Origin: an uncultured Chitinophaga sp.
GTDB taxonomy: Bacteria; Bacteroidota; Bacteroidia; Chitinophagales; Chitinophagaceae
Assembly: GCF_937898475.1 (NCBI RefSeq)
Contig: NZ_CALEJS010000035.1
Span: 1-64,000 of the forward strand
Direction: 5' to 3'
DNA: 64,000 nt
In this document: positions 42,851 to 51,687 of the stretch, in pieces
Position numbering within the stretch: position 1 is the stretch's first letter
Layout: the number at the start of each line of letters is the position of its first letter
Notes under the pieces: generated by a model
Database searches by the model: none
What the model saw: the letters and a program-made list of their open reading frames with translations, nothing else
Told to the model about the DNA's origin: nothing
Made by a program: the position numbers and the translations under genes

Positions 42851-43603
42851 TTAGTTGTACCAGTTACGCAGGCGGACGGTGATGTTCTTGTTGCCTTCTT
42901 CTACCAGGCGTTTGAACACGTTCACATCGCTCAGGCCATTTTGTCCGCGGTAGTGATAAGGATACACTACGCGGGGTTTGAAAGCCAGTACGGCATCTGC
43001 CGCATGGTTTACGTCCATGGTATAGGGCAGGTTCATGCAAACAAAAGCCACATCAATATTTTTGAGTGCGCGCATTTCGGGAATATCTTCCGTATCGCCG
43101 GAGAGGTAAATATTTTTGCCGCCGATATTCAGCACATAGCCATTGCCCCTGCCTTTGGGATGTTTGGCGTCGGGCCCGCCGGGCGGGTTATACATCGGGA
43201 TAGCGGTGATGGTGATACCAGCCTGTGTAGTTTGTTCCCCATTCCTGAGCACAATGGCTTTTGCCCTGTCTTCCGCCGTTAGTTTATCGGCTACTGCCTG
43301 CGGCACCACCAGTAATGTCTTCACTGTTTTAACGGCGGCAATGGTAGCCGGGTTGAAATGATCGCCATGGATATCGGTGATCAGGATAATATCGGGCTCG
43401 CTATAGCCTTTGTACTTATCTCCTCCCCCATCGGGATCGGCATAAATGGTAAGGCTTTCCACCGTGAGCACCAGGCTGGCATGCTGCACGGGCTGGATAG
43501 ACAGCACACCTTTGGCGGTTTGCAATGTATCGGCCGAGCTTTGCTGCGCCAGCGCCTTAGCGGAAATAAGAAGAAGCGTTAATGCAAGGTTCCTGAATTT
43601 CAT
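42851..43603 (-). CDS. Exported MBL-fold metal-dependent hydrolase
   Basis: A 250-aa metallo-beta-lactamase-fold protein with a signal peptide (ALAQQS). The metal motif is degenerate, TDIHGDHF instead of HxHxDH, and later GDTED and YPYHYRGQ complete the UlaG-like subgroup pattern. UlaG-type enzymes hydrolyse lactones and related esters; the substrate here is unknown. It is 12 nt upstream of the Tat-exported NIF3 gene on the same strand, so both products may work in the periplasm. Confidence 0.88.
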   Translation of the reverse strand: MKFRNLALTLLLISAKALAQQSSADTLQTAKGVLSIQPVQHASLVLTVESLTIYADPDGGGDKYKGYSEPDIILITDIHGDHFNPATIAAVKTVKTLLVVPQAVADKLTAEDRAKAIVLRNGEQTTQAGITITAIPMYNPPGGPDAKHPKGRGNGYVLNIGGKNIYLSGDTEDIPEMRALKNIDVAFVCMNLPYTMDVNHAADAVLAFKPRVVYPYHYRGQNGLSDVNVFKRLVEEGNKNITVRLRNWYN

Positions 43604-43699
43604 AATGATGGATTATATTGTATAAAAATAGAAAAGTTCCGGGTAGATTCTTCGATTGGCGCGACAATTGTGCCGGCTCTCCGGGAAACTGCTGCCTAT

Positions 43700-45040
43700 A
43701 TGAAAAGAACTGATCAGTACCAGCCCGCAATACTGTTACTATTCACAGCAACGATGATCTTTGCCTGCTCTGCTTCCAAAAAAGGAGTGTTCGCCAAAAA
43801 GACGGCGCGTGAGCAATATGCCGGCCGTATTGCCGATGCTGGACTACAAACCACTACGGTAGGCAAACTATGGTTTGCCGCAGGGGAAAAGGCGCTGGCA
43901 CGGCCCCTGACCATCACGCTGCCATACCGCGAAACCGGCTACTTTGCTGCTGAAAAACCAGATGCATCCGGTTATGTTTTTCCCGTAAAACGGGGAGAGC
44001 AGATCAACATACAGGTAAGTATCAAACCGCACGGCAGTTTCCAGCTTTTCACGGAACTATGGCAAAGCGGTACAGAGGGCGGTACGCCATCATTACTGGA
44101 AGCTGCTGATACTACCGCCTTACAGCTGCAGTATGAAGTGAAGAAAACGGGCCGTTTACTGATGCGCGTACAGCCGGAACTGTTACGTGGCGGAGAATAT
44201 ACCCTAGTGATCACCAGCGGCCCAAGCCTGGGTTTCCCGGTACAGGCCAATGCTACTTACAGGATCATCAGTTTCTGGGGCGATGGCAGGGACAAAGGCA
44301 GCCGCAGGCATGAAGGCATTGATATCTCCGGTAAGTTCAGAACACCGGTGGTAGCGGCCGCCAGCGGGTATGTAAGCAGTGTGCGTGAAAACAACCTGGG
44401 CGGCAAAGTGGTGTTCCTGCAACCTGACGGTAAAGATTATACGTTGTACTATGCGCACCTGGATGAGCAACTGGTACGGCAGGGCCAGCGCGTAAATAAA
44501 GGCGAGCCGCTGGGACTGATGGGGAATACCGGCAATGCGCGCAACACCGTTACACACCTGCATTTCGGCGTTTATACCATGGGAGGCGCTATCGATCCCT
44601 TACCCTTTGTGAATCCTGACAGGGCACAACCGGCAGCCATTACCGCACCGCTGGAACTGCTGCAGCAATATGTACACAATCCCGCCGCCGCACAGCTTCG
44701 CGTAACGCCCGCCAGAAACGGCATGACACTGGATAGGCTGTCTTCCAGGCAAGTGATGCGGGTGCTGGCTGCCACGGGCAACTGGTACAAGGTGGTGCTA
44801 CCCGATACAAGAGAAGGCTATATTGAAAGCACCGCAGTTACAGACCGTGCCGCCCGTACGCTGGTACTGAAAAATGCAGCCCCCCTGCTGGATGCGCCCG
44901 ACAGTATCAATGCGGTGATGACCACCATGCCTGAAGGCAGCAGTATCAAAGTGCTGGGAGGATATGGAGACTATCAGTATGTGCGGTTTAATACGCAGAA
45001 CGGCTGGATCAGACAATCTACTGCCGGAGGCAGCAACTGA
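43700..45040 (+). CDS. M23 (LytM) peptidase lipoprotein with SH3-like domains
   Basis: The ATG at 43700 is preferred to an upstream GTG; it gives lipobox MIFAC (Cys23) and a 446-aa product. The N-terminal 180 residues are a beta domain. The LytM peptidase core has RRHEGIDISG and HLHFGVY, so both zinc-binding motifs (HxxxD and HxH) are present. Two SH3b-like segments follow (about 325-440). Such enzymes cut peptidoglycan cross-links or regulate amidases; here it is probably an outer-membrane-anchored wall hydrolase. Followed by the VTT-domain membrane gene. Confidence 0.9.
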   Translation: MKRTDQYQPAILLLFTATMIFACSASKKGVFAKKTAREQYAGRIADAGLQTTTVGKLWFAAGEKALARPLTITLPYRETGYFAAEKPDASGYVFPVKRGEQINIQVSIKPHGSFQLFTELWQSGTEGGTPSLLEAADTTALQLQYEVKKTGRLLMRVQPELLRGGEYTLVITSGPSLGFPVQANATYRIISFWGDGRDKGSRRHEGIDISGKFRTPVVAAASGYVSSVRENNLGGKVVFLQPDGKDYTLYYAHLDEQLVRQGQRVNKGEPLGLMGNTGNARNTVTHLHFGVYTMGGAIDPLPFVNPDRAQPAAITAPLELLQQYVHNPAAAQLRVTPARNGMTLDRLSSRQVMRVLAATGNWYKVVLPDTREGYIESTAVTDRAARTLVLKNAAPLLDAPDSINAVMTTMPEGSSIKVLGGYGDYQYVRFNTQNGWIRQSTAGGSN

Positions 45041-45111
45041 TCTGCGCCAGGCTCTTCAAAACGGTTTTAGTATGCTTTTTGAAGCAGTTATGGAAAAGAA
45101 CAGACGCATCT

Positions 45112-45819
45112 ATGACTGCTGCAAACCGGATACATGATACAAAAACAAGCAAGCTCCCGTTTATTATCTCCCTTTCCATACTGGCTATACTGGGCTTGTG
45201 CTACTGGCTGATACCTGCTTTTCAGCACGGCATAAAAACAGCCTATGAAGTGCTTACCAGCGAAGATCAGCACCGCATCAGGGAATGGGTGAAACAGTTT
45301 GGCCTTGGCGGACCAGCAATGCTGATCCTCCTGATGGTGGTACAGATGTTCCTTTTTGTTGTGCCCAATGTACTGGTGATGATGGTGGCTATTACTGGCT
45401 ATGGCCCTGTATGGGGCGCTGTTATTTCGTTGCTGGGCGTATTTGCCTCTTCTTCCTTTGGATATGTAATAGGCAGGATGCTGGGACCATCCATCGTGAA
45501 CAAATTCGTGAGCGTAAAAACACAGCAAAAGATCAGCGAATTTATCAGGGCATATGGCGTACCAGCTATCGCCATTACCCGTTTGTCTTCCTTATCAAAC
45601 GACTCGCTCAGCTTTGTTACCGGCATCCTCAAAATGAAATACCACCGCTATATACTGGCCACCATGGGTGGTATTACACCACTGGTGATACTGCTGGCCC
45701 TATACGGGCATAACGGGCAGATAGAAAAGGCGCTGATATGGGTAGCGGCATTATCGTTGTCAGGTTTAGTGGCTTACATCATCATTGATAAACGCAGGAA
45801 GAAAAGAAAGGCAGCGTGA
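45112..45819 (+). CDS. VTT/DedA-superfamily membrane protein
   Basis: A 235-aa TVP38/TMEM64-type inner-membrane protein; I use ATG 45112 since the longer frame begins with TTG. It has about six hydrophobic segments, the re-entrant FVVPNVLVMMVAITGYGPVWGA motif and FGYVIGRMLG plus a conserved RLSSLSND segment. The family moves or flips lipids, for example undecaprenyl phosphate or phospholipids. It precedes the rtcB operon but has its own terminus and the rtcB promoter lies downstream of its stop. Confidence 0.88.
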   Translation: MTAANRIHDTKTSKLPFIISLSILAILGLCYWLIPAFQHGIKTAYEVLTSEDQHRIREWVKQFGLGGPAMLILLMVVQMFLFVVPNVLVMMVAITGYGPVWGAVISLLGVFASSSFGYVIGRMLGPSIVNKFVSVKTQQKISEFIRAYGVPAIAITRLSSLSNDSLSFVTGILKMKYHRYILATMGGITPLVILLALYGHNGQIEKALIWVAALSLSGLVAYIIIDKRRKKRKAA

Positions 45820-45835
45820 ATTAAAAATAAATATA

Positions 45836-45843
45836 TACATTTG
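45836..45843 (+). promoter_or_regulatory. Bacteroidota-type -7 box of the rtcB-prfH operon
   Basis: TACATTTG matches the TAnnTTTG consensus exactly. Transcription would start near 45850, giving a leader of about 220 nt before the rtcB start codon at 46070. No clear -33 TTTG is seen. Confidence 0.6.
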
Positions 45844-45849
45844 CGCCCG

Positions 45850-46069
45850 ATTCCTGATTGTTTCACTTTTTAAAATCATAGGAATTATGCTTGAACACTT
45901 CTACATATCATCTCTTTCATTAGCTGCCTAAGGGCAAAAGCTACCCCTTTTCCTTTTACTTACCGGAACAGTATTGCCTGATCATTGATAATGATCATGA
46001 CGGTTATCTTTTGCCCGCTTTTCTGGCAGCGACGGCTATTGCCATTTCCATCGCCAATACCAAAAAGCC
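45850..46069 (+). promoter_or_regulatory. Structured 5' leader of rtcB-prfH
   Basis: The leader includes: a 6-bp stem (45850-45855 with 45880-45885) that covers the ribosome-binding site of a 14-codon ORF; that ORF (45887-45931); a 9-bp stem (45932-45940 with 46008-46016) starting on the base after the ORF stop; and an internal 8-bp hairpin with a 3-nt loop (45979-45986 with 45990-45997). A weaker 5-bp hairpin (45930-45934 with 45945-45949) followed by a U-rich run competes with the 9-bp stem. This has the layout of translation-controlled attenuation. No known riboswitch is recognised. Confidence 0.6.
45887..45931 (+). CDS. Candidate 14-aa leader peptide
   Basis: ATG to TAA encodes MLEHFYISSLSLAA. 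GGAATT directly precedes the ATG, and the stop codon is immediately followed by the 9-bp leader stem. Too short for a functional protein; a ribosome finishing or stalling here would block the stem. There is no run of one amino acid as in classical biosynthetic attenuators, so any signal would be the act of translation or termination. Candidate only. Confidence 0.45.
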   Translation: MLEHFYISSLSLAA

Positions 46070-47470
46070 ATGAGCAATTTAAAAACAAAAGAACTCAGTA
46101 AGATAGGATATACGAACGACCAGGCCAGGAGCCTGGTGATCAATATCATTTCAAAACATTTTAAACACACGGCCAAAGCAGACATCCTTACGCTGCTGAG
46201 CCATGTTAAGCACGATCCGCAAGCCTACCTGCATGATGAAGTGCTGGGCAGGATCGCGGCCACCTTTGCAGACCAGGAAGCCGCCTGTAATTTCCAGTCA
46301 TTTGAGCTGCTGGAGCAAACAGGCCAGTTAAAAATTTACGGCAGTAAGGAAATAGAACATGCCGCCAAACAACAAATGGAACTGGCCATGTCATTACCGG
46401 TTACCATACAGGGCGCACTGATGCCCGACGCCCACGTGGGCTACGGCCTGCCCATAGGCGGTGTACTGGCTACCCGCAATGCGGTGATACCACATGCCGT
46501 AGGTGTAGACATTGGCTGCAGAATGGCGCTGTCCATCCTGGATGAAAACGAGCAGTATGTAAAACGCTACGCACACCAGGTAAAAACTGCGCTGAAGGAA
46601 TACACGCATTTCGGCATGGAAGGAGGACTTGCATTTGCACAGGAGCATGCAGTGCTGGATAGCCCCGCATTTCAGTCAACAGACCTGTTAAAGAAACTGC
46701 ACAGCAAAGCGGCCAGGCAGCTGGGCTCTTCAGGCAGCGGTAATCACTTTGTAGAAGTAGGCGTGATAGAGTTGTATGCGCACAATGCATTAGCGCTCCA
46801 ACCCGGCAGATATACCGCCCTCTTATCCCACTCCGGCGGTCGCGGACTGGGCGCCAGTGTTGCACAGCACTATACCAGGATCGCCATGGATACCTGCAGA
46901 CTGCCGCGATCTGCACAGCAGCTGGCGTGGCTGGATATGGACAGCGAAGCCGGACAGGAGTACTGGCTGAGCATGCAGCTGGCAGGCGATTATGCAAAAG
47001 CCTGTCATGACCGTATACATGCCAACCTGCTGAAGGCGCTTGGGCTGCAAAAATTAGTAACGGTAGAGAACCATCACAATTTTGCATGGAAGGAAACCCT
47101 GGCAGACGGCACGCCCGCCATTGTGCATCGTAAAGGCGCAACACCTGCGCATGCAGGCGAGTTGGGCATCATCCCCGGCAGCATGAGCACCGCCGCTTAC
47201 CTGGTAGCAGGCAAAGGTGCGGGCGATGCGCTGTACTCCGCGTCTCACGGCGCCGGGCGGGCCATGAGCCGGCAACGCGCCAGGGAAAGTATGACCGTGT
47301 CTGCGCTGAAGAAAATGCTCAGCCAGTCCAACGTTACCCTTATTGGCGGCAGCATTGAAGAAAATCCGCTGGCCTATAAGGACATTGAAAAAGTAATTGC
47401 CGCACAAACGGCATTAGTGGAAACGCAGGGACGATTTATGCCCTGCATTGTAAGAATGAACAAAGAGTAG
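46070..47470 (+). CDS. RtcB-family RNA ligase
   Basis: RNA ligase joining 2',3'-cyclic phosphate (or 3'-phosphate) and 5'-OH ends using GTP and Mn. The 466-aa protein has about 75-90 extra N-terminal residues before the ligase core. Active-site residues are visible: D147 and C150 (GVDIGC), H226 (GSGNHFVEVG), H254 (LLSHSGGRG), H335/H336 (ENHHNFA) and the guanylylated His393 (SHGAGR). It is followed after 6 nt by prfH, a pairing known in other bacteria and linked to repair of 16S rRNA cut in the decoding centre. No RtcR regulator or RtcA cyclase is adjacent; control may come from the leader. Confidence 0.96.
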   Translation: MSNLKTKELSKIGYTNDQARSLVINIISKHFKHTAKADILTLLSHVKHDPQAYLHDEVLGRIAATFADQEAACNFQSFELLEQTGQLKIYGSKEIEHAAKQQMELAMSLPVTIQGALMPDAHVGYGLPIGGVLATRNAVIPHAVGVDIGCRMALSILDENEQYVKRYAHQVKTALKEYTHFGMEGGLAFAQEHAVLDSPAFQSTDLLKKLHSKAARQLGSSGSGNHFVEVGVIELYAHNALALQPGRYTALLSHSGGRGLGASVAQHYTRIAMDTCRLPRSAQQLAWLDMDSEAGQEYWLSMQLAGDYAKACHDRIHANLLKALGLQKLVTVENHHNFAWKETLADGTPAIVHRKGATPAHAGELGIIPGSMSTAAYLVAGKGAGDALYSASHGAGRAMSRQRARESMTVSALKKMLSQSNVTLIGGSIEENPLAYKDIEKVIAAQTALVETQGRFMPCIVRMNKE

Positions 47471-47476
47471 ATCATT

Positions 47477-48091
47477 ATGGACAAAATAATTGTACAGATC
47501 ACCTCGGGCCGTGGACCGGCAGAATGTTGCCGGGCCGTTGCCCGGGTGCAGGAGATGATGCTGAAGCAATGTAAAGCAAAAGGTATTGAGATCTCCGTAT
47601 TGGATAGTAAACAGGCTGACCTGAAAGGCGCGTTGTTGTCTGCCACCTTCCTGGCTAAAGGCAATAACCTGCAGCCGTTTATCGATGAGTGGCAGGGCAC
47701 CGTGCAGTGGATTGCCAGAAGCCCTTACCGCAGGTTCCATAAACGTAAGAACTGGTTTGTGGGTGTAGGTATATTCCCCCTGCAGGAGCAGGCTTTATGG
47801 AACCCCAAAGATGTGGTAGTAGCAACCTGCCGGGCTTCCGGTCCGGGCGGCCAGCATGTGAACAAAGTGGAAACAGCCGTGCGTTGCAGTCATATCCCCT
47901 CCGGCATACAGGTACTGGCGGCAGACAGCCGCTCACAGTTGCAGAACAAGCAGCTGGGCATGGAACGTTTAAAGGCGAAAGTAATAGCCTGGCATACCGC
48001 ACAACTGCTGGAGCAGCAGCAAGACCAGTGGCACGAGCATAATGTGCTGGAGCGGGGGAACGCGGTGAAGGTGATTGAGGCGGAACTGTGA
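47477..48091 (+). CDS. Peptide chain release factor H homologue
   Basis: A 204-aa protein with the release-factor catalytic motif GGQ (124-126, SGPGGQHVNK), which triggers peptidyl-tRNA hydrolysis in the ribosome. It is much shorter than RF1/RF2 (about 360 aa) and lacks the domain 1 helices and the PAT/SPF codon-reading tripeptide, as known for PrfH. PrfH is thought to rescue ribosomes whose decoding centre is damaged, so that the RNA can be repaired by the adjacent RtcB. The two genes are 6 nt apart and must be co-translated. Confidence 0.95.
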   Translation: MDKIIVQITSGRGPAECCRAVARVQEMMLKQCKAKGIEISVLDSKQADLKGALLSATFLAKGNNLQPFIDEWQGTVQWIARSPYRRFHKRKNWFVGVGIFPLQEQALWNPKDVVVATCRASGPGGQHVNKVETAVRCSHIPSGIQVLAADSRSQLQNKQLGMERLKAKVIAWHTAQLLEQQQDQWHEHNVLERGNAVKVIEAEL

Positions 48092-48116
48092 GGGTTGAGC
48101 TGTTGGCTGTTAGCTG

Positions 48117-49121
48117 TTAGTGATTGGAGCGGATGGATAATGGAGCTAATGGCTGATGGTGCATCAGCTGCTCTATCAGTGTTTGCAGTTCATCTCTCCT
48201 GTCGTTCAATTCCAGCAGACTGAAACGTTCTCCGGGGATAAGGCTGTTGCTGCCATCATCTTCGATGCGGAAATTCACCTTACGTACATTGAACCAGGGC
48301 TCAATGCCCCTGATGGCTGCCAGCACGGCGGTCTGGTCCCAGCTCATGCGGCCGCTGGTGTTCTTGTCTTTACCCAGGGCAATGGCATAGGCATCTTTTA
48401 CGGGGCTGTTGCGGATGTTTTCGTCCCTGATCAGCGGAACGCCGGTGTGGATCTGCTCTCCTACTTCCAGGGGACTGAGGATCACCGGCGTTTCCCATTG
48501 TTCAAACACCATGCGGGCGGCTTTGGTGTCTATGTACACGTTATACTCCCGCCCTTTTGTTGCATTGGGGGGCAGGCTGGCAGCCATGGATACCAGCTGT
48601 TTTACCTTTTGCCTTATGAGGCTTCTGCCATCCAGCCGGGAATATTGATCCGGACCGGAAGCCAGCAGGGCGGCCAGGTTGGTAAAAAAGCCCACACTGA
48701 CGATGGTTACCGAGCTATCCGGCGCTGCGGCCAGGATGCGGCGGTACAATGCCACTGCCTTTTCAGCGTTCTTATTGGAAGACAGGCGGTGCGGATACAT
48801 GGCGATGATGGCCTGCGCCCATTTCTGGGGACAATCCAGGTAGGGCTTCTTACCCTCCGTTATCCCTACGGGCAGCTCAGGCCTCCCGAAATAGGTATTC
48901 AGTACACTGATGGTAGGAACAGTGGTTTCGAAGGCATTACACGAGACAACGGCCAGTATCTTTGCCTCCCCTTTGTCTGCCAACGCATGCAACACGGCCA
49001 TGGCGCCTACATCGTCATAGTCGCCGGCAATATCCGTATCCAGGATCACCGGTACCTGTGCCGAAGCACTGAGGGAAACGAAACACATGAATATTAGCTG
49101 TTTTGTAAACCTATGCATCAT
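48117..49121 (-). CDS. Exported nucleoside hydrolase-like protein
   Basis: A 334-aa protein of the inosine-uridine-preferring nucleoside hydrolase family. After a signal peptide (SLSASAQV) comes DTDIAGDYDD (28-37), the calcium-binding DTDxxxDDxxA-type motif. A further ligand region lies in SWDQTAVLAA near residue 285. The family splits N-glycosidic bonds of ribonucleosides. The inserted Tyr in the motif and the signal suggest it acts outside the cytoplasm, in nucleoside scavenging. It is convergent with prfH. Confidence 0.88.
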   Translation of the reverse strand: MMHRFTKQLIFMCFVSLSASAQVPVILDTDIAGDYDDVGAMAVLHALADKGEAKILAVVSCNAFETTVPTISVLNTYFGRPELPVGITEGKKPYLDCPQKWAQAIIAMYPHRLSSNKNAEKAVALYRRILAAAPDSSVTIVSVGFFTNLAALLASGPDQYSRLDGRSLIRQKVKQLVSMAASLPPNATKGREYNVYIDTKAARMVFEQWETPVILSPLEVGEQIHTGVPLIRDENIRNSPVKDAYAIALGKDKNTSGRMSWDQTAVLAAIRGIEPWFNVRKVNFRIEDDGSNSLIPGERFSLLELNDRRDELQTLIEQLMHHQPLAPLSIRSNH

Positions 49122-49259
49122 AATTTATGCTATTTTCATACCGTGGACCACAACAAGTTAGGATAATTATGGATTTCCGGCATAAGCTTGTACTTTTTTA
49201 TCCCGATCTTGCTATTTTGACGGCTTACTTTTATTTTGTTAAAAACACCTTTTTTATAC

Positions 49260-49787
49260 ATGCATATCAACAGAAGAACAGCGATCAGGCAGCTTTTCAT
49301 CATCTCCGCGGGAGCAGCCATACTGCCCGCCTGCGTAAATGATAAAAAGCCCGCCGCTTCCGCCTTCAGCAATCTCCCTGTTACCACAAAGGATGAAGCC
49401 ATGCTGGAAGCGCTGGCTGCCACCATCATTCCTACCACCGACACACCAGGCGCAAAAGAAGTAGCGGCGCACCGCTTTGCCCTGCGGATGGTGAATGATC
49501 TGAGCAAACCTGAACAAAGAGAACAATTTGTGAAGGGGCTGAAACAGTTCCAGGACAAGGTGCAGCAGCAATACGGCAAAACCTATGACAAGTGCACGGC
49601 ACAGGAACAGGAAAAGATCGTGACCGCAGCCATCGCTGCAAAAGATGCAGGCGATGATGCCGCATATTTCTTTAACACCTTCAAACGTCTCACCATACAG
49701 GCTTTCACCAGCTCTGAATACTATCTTACCAAGGTACAGGTATATAAACTGGTTCCGGGTAAATACATCAGCAGCGTTAAAGCATAG
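49260..49787 (+). CDS. Gluconate 2-dehydrogenase subunit 3-family protein
   Basis: Small 175-aa subunit. The ATG at 49260 gives a twin-arginine signal (NRRTAIRQLFIISAGAA) followed by a lipobox-like ILPAC (Cys25), so it is exported by Tat and perhaps lipidated. The conserved TIIPTTDTPGA motif and TIQAFTSSEYYLTK C-terminal segment are typical of the GMC-dehydrogenase small subunit. It helps carry the larger flavoprotein subunit across the membrane. The GMC gene follows 18 nt downstream. Confidence 0.9.
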   Translation: MHINRRTAIRQLFIISAGAAILPACVNDKKPAASAFSNLPVTTKDEAMLEALAATIIPTTDTPGAKEVAAHRFALRMVNDLSKPEQREQFVKGLKQFQDKVQQQYGKTYDKCTAQEQEKIVTAAIAAKDAGDDAAYFFNTFKRLTIQAFTSSEYYLTKVQVYKLVPGKYISSVKA

Positions 49788-49805
49788 TTTGATCACTGAT
49801 ACAGT

Positions 49806-51515
49806 ATGAGTAACATGAACGATTCCATCAAGCAGCGTACATTCGACGCCATTGTGATAGGTTCCGGCATCAGCGGCGGCTGGGCAGCCAAGGAACTTAC
49901 AGAGAAAGGATTAAAAACATTAGTGCTGGAGCGTGGTAGGAACGTACGGCATCTGAAAGATTATCCCACTACCAATATGATGCCCTGGGAATTTCCCCAC
50001 CGCGGCGAAGTGCCGCTGGAGACCACCCGGGAAAACCCGGTAGTAAGCCGGTGCTACGCTTTCAAGGAAGATGCCATGCACTTTTTTGTAAAAGATAAGG
50101 AGCATCCCTATGTGCAGGACCAGCCCTTTGACTGGATACGCGGTTACCAGGTAGGCGGCAAATCATTGCTGTGGGCAAGACAAACACAACGCTGGAGCGA
50201 TTTTGATTTTGAAGGCCCGGCACGCGATGGCTTTGCAGTAGACTGGCCCATCCGCTACAGCGACCTGGCGCCCTGGTACAGCCATGTGGAAAAGTTTGCC
50301 GGTATATCCGGAGATAAGGACGGCCTGCCCAATTTGCCGGATGGTGAATTCTTACCCGCCGTAGGACTGAATGACGTGGAGAAATATTTCAAGGCAAGCG
50401 TAGCCAAAAACTATAAGGACCGCCATGTGATCTACGGGCGCTGCGCCCATATTACTCAGCCCCAGCAGATTCACCTGGACCAGGGCCGCGTGCAGTGCCA
50501 GAACCGTACGCTATGCCAGCGCGGCTGCCCCTTTGGCGGCTATTTCAGCAGCAACTCCTCTACCCTGCCCTGGGCTGAAAAAACAGGCAACCTAACCCTG
50601 CGTCCGGACAGTGTGGTACAGGAGATCATCTTCGATGATAAAAAGAACAAAGCAACCGGCGTGCGGGTAATTGATGCCCACACCAAGGAAGTAGTGGAAT
50701 ACTATGCTGCTATCATCTTTGTAAATGCAGGTGCGCTGAACACCAACCTGCTGCTGCTGAACTCCACATCACAGCGCTTCCCTAACGGTCTTGGCAACGA
50801 CAGCGGCGTGCTGGGTAAATATGTAGCCTTCCACAATTACCGCACACATATCAATGCCGTATGCAACGATTTCAAAGATGTGCGGGATGAAGGCAGACGG
50901 CCCACCAGCGCCTATCTGCCACGTTTCCGCAATGTATACAAACAGGAGACCGACTTCCTTCGCGGATACGCTGCCGGCTTTGGCGCATACCGCTCCAGCT
51001 ACCATAACACCGACGGTTTTGGACTGCAGCTGAAAGAACAGCTGTCTCAAAAACAAATGGGCCCCTGGTATGTAGGATCGCATATGATGGGTGAGACCAT
51101 CCCCAAAGCATCCAACGGCGTTTCACTGGATAGCACACAAAAAGATGAATGGGGTATGCCTTTGCTGAAGATCAATATCGGCTATGACGATAATGATGAA
51201 AAGATGATAAAGGACTACCAGGAGCAGATGACAGAAATGTTTACAAAAGCCGGCTTCACGGATATTAAAGTAGTGGACACCAAACAGGCGCCCGGACTGG
51301 ATATCCACGAAATGGGCGGCGTACGTATGGGCCGTGATCCTAAAACCTCCATGCTCAATAAATGGAACCAGCTGCACGCCTGCAGCAATGTATTTGTAAC
51401 AGATGGCGCCTGTATGACGTCTACGTCTACACAGAACCCGAGTTTGACGTATATGGCATTAACGGCAAGAGCAGTGGATTATGCGGTGGGGCAGCTGAAG
51501 AAGAAGGAGATATAA
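49806..51515 (+). CDS. GMC-family FAD-dependent oxidoreductase
   Basis: A 569-aa flavoprotein of the glucose-methanol-choline family. The FAD-binding motif VIGSGISGGWAAKELTEKG lies near residue 16, GKSLLWARQTQRWSDFDFEG is the second FAD contact region, and the C-terminal SCTSTQNPSLTYMALTARAV-type stretch carries the family's catalytic end. No signal peptide of its own: it would be co-exported with its Tat-signal small subunit. Acts on a sugar or polyol alcohol, passing electrons to an unknown acceptor; the usual cytochrome c subunit gene is absent. Confidence 0.9.
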   Translation: MSNMNDSIKQRTFDAIVIGSGISGGWAAKELTEKGLKTLVLERGRNVRHLKDYPTTNMMPWEFPHRGEVPLETTRENPVVSRCYAFKEDAMHFFVKDKEHPYVQDQPFDWIRGYQVGGKSLLWARQTQRWSDFDFEGPARDGFAVDWPIRYSDLAPWYSHVEKFAGISGDKDGLPNLPDGEFLPAVGLNDVEKYFKASVAKNYKDRHVIYGRCAHITQPQQIHLDQGRVQCQNRTLCQRGCPFGGYFSSNSSTLPWAEKTGNLTLRPDSVVQEIIFDDKKNKATGVRVIDAHTKEVVEYYAAIIFVNAGALNTNLLLLNSTSQRFPNGLGNDSGVLGKYVAFHNYRTHINAVCNDFKDVRDEGRRPTSAYLPRFRNVYKQETDFLRGYAAGFGAYRSSYHNTDGFGLQLKEQLSQKQMGPWYVGSHMMGETIPKASNGVSLDSTQKDEWGMPLLKINIGYDDNDEKMIKDYQEQMTEMFTKAGFTDIKVVDTKQAPGLDIHEMGGVRMGRDPKTSMLNKWNQLHACSNVFVTDGACMTSTSTQNPSLTYMALTARAVDYAVGQLKKKEI

Positions 51516-51675
51516 AGTCTTCATCCAACGTCATTGCGAGGCGTCGTGGAGCACAGCGCGCAGGGCGCCGAAGCAATCTTCTATGTTAAATGGCGGGTTT
51601 TCGTTTATACGTTTGCCGATTAAAAGATTGCTTCGTCCCGCTCCGCACTAAGCCTGCGCGGCTCCCCGCAATGAT
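51516..51675. repeat. REP/BIME-like palindromic element, copy 2
   Basis: Starts with GTCTTCATCCAACGTCATTGCGAGG, shared as an inverse with the right end of copy 1 at 36038-36060. Inner arms are GAAGCAATC (51570-51578) and GATTGCTTC (51626-51634). The right outer arm is degraded (CCCCGCAATGATG). It again lies between convergent genes. Confidence 0.8.
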
Positions 51676-51687
51676 GATACTTACGAA

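Noticed and set aside
48156..49097. 313-codon frame antisense to the nucleoside hydrolase
   Set aside because: The sense protein has the DTDIAGDYDD motif and a signal peptide; the opposite frame is cysteine- and histidine-rich without a fold.
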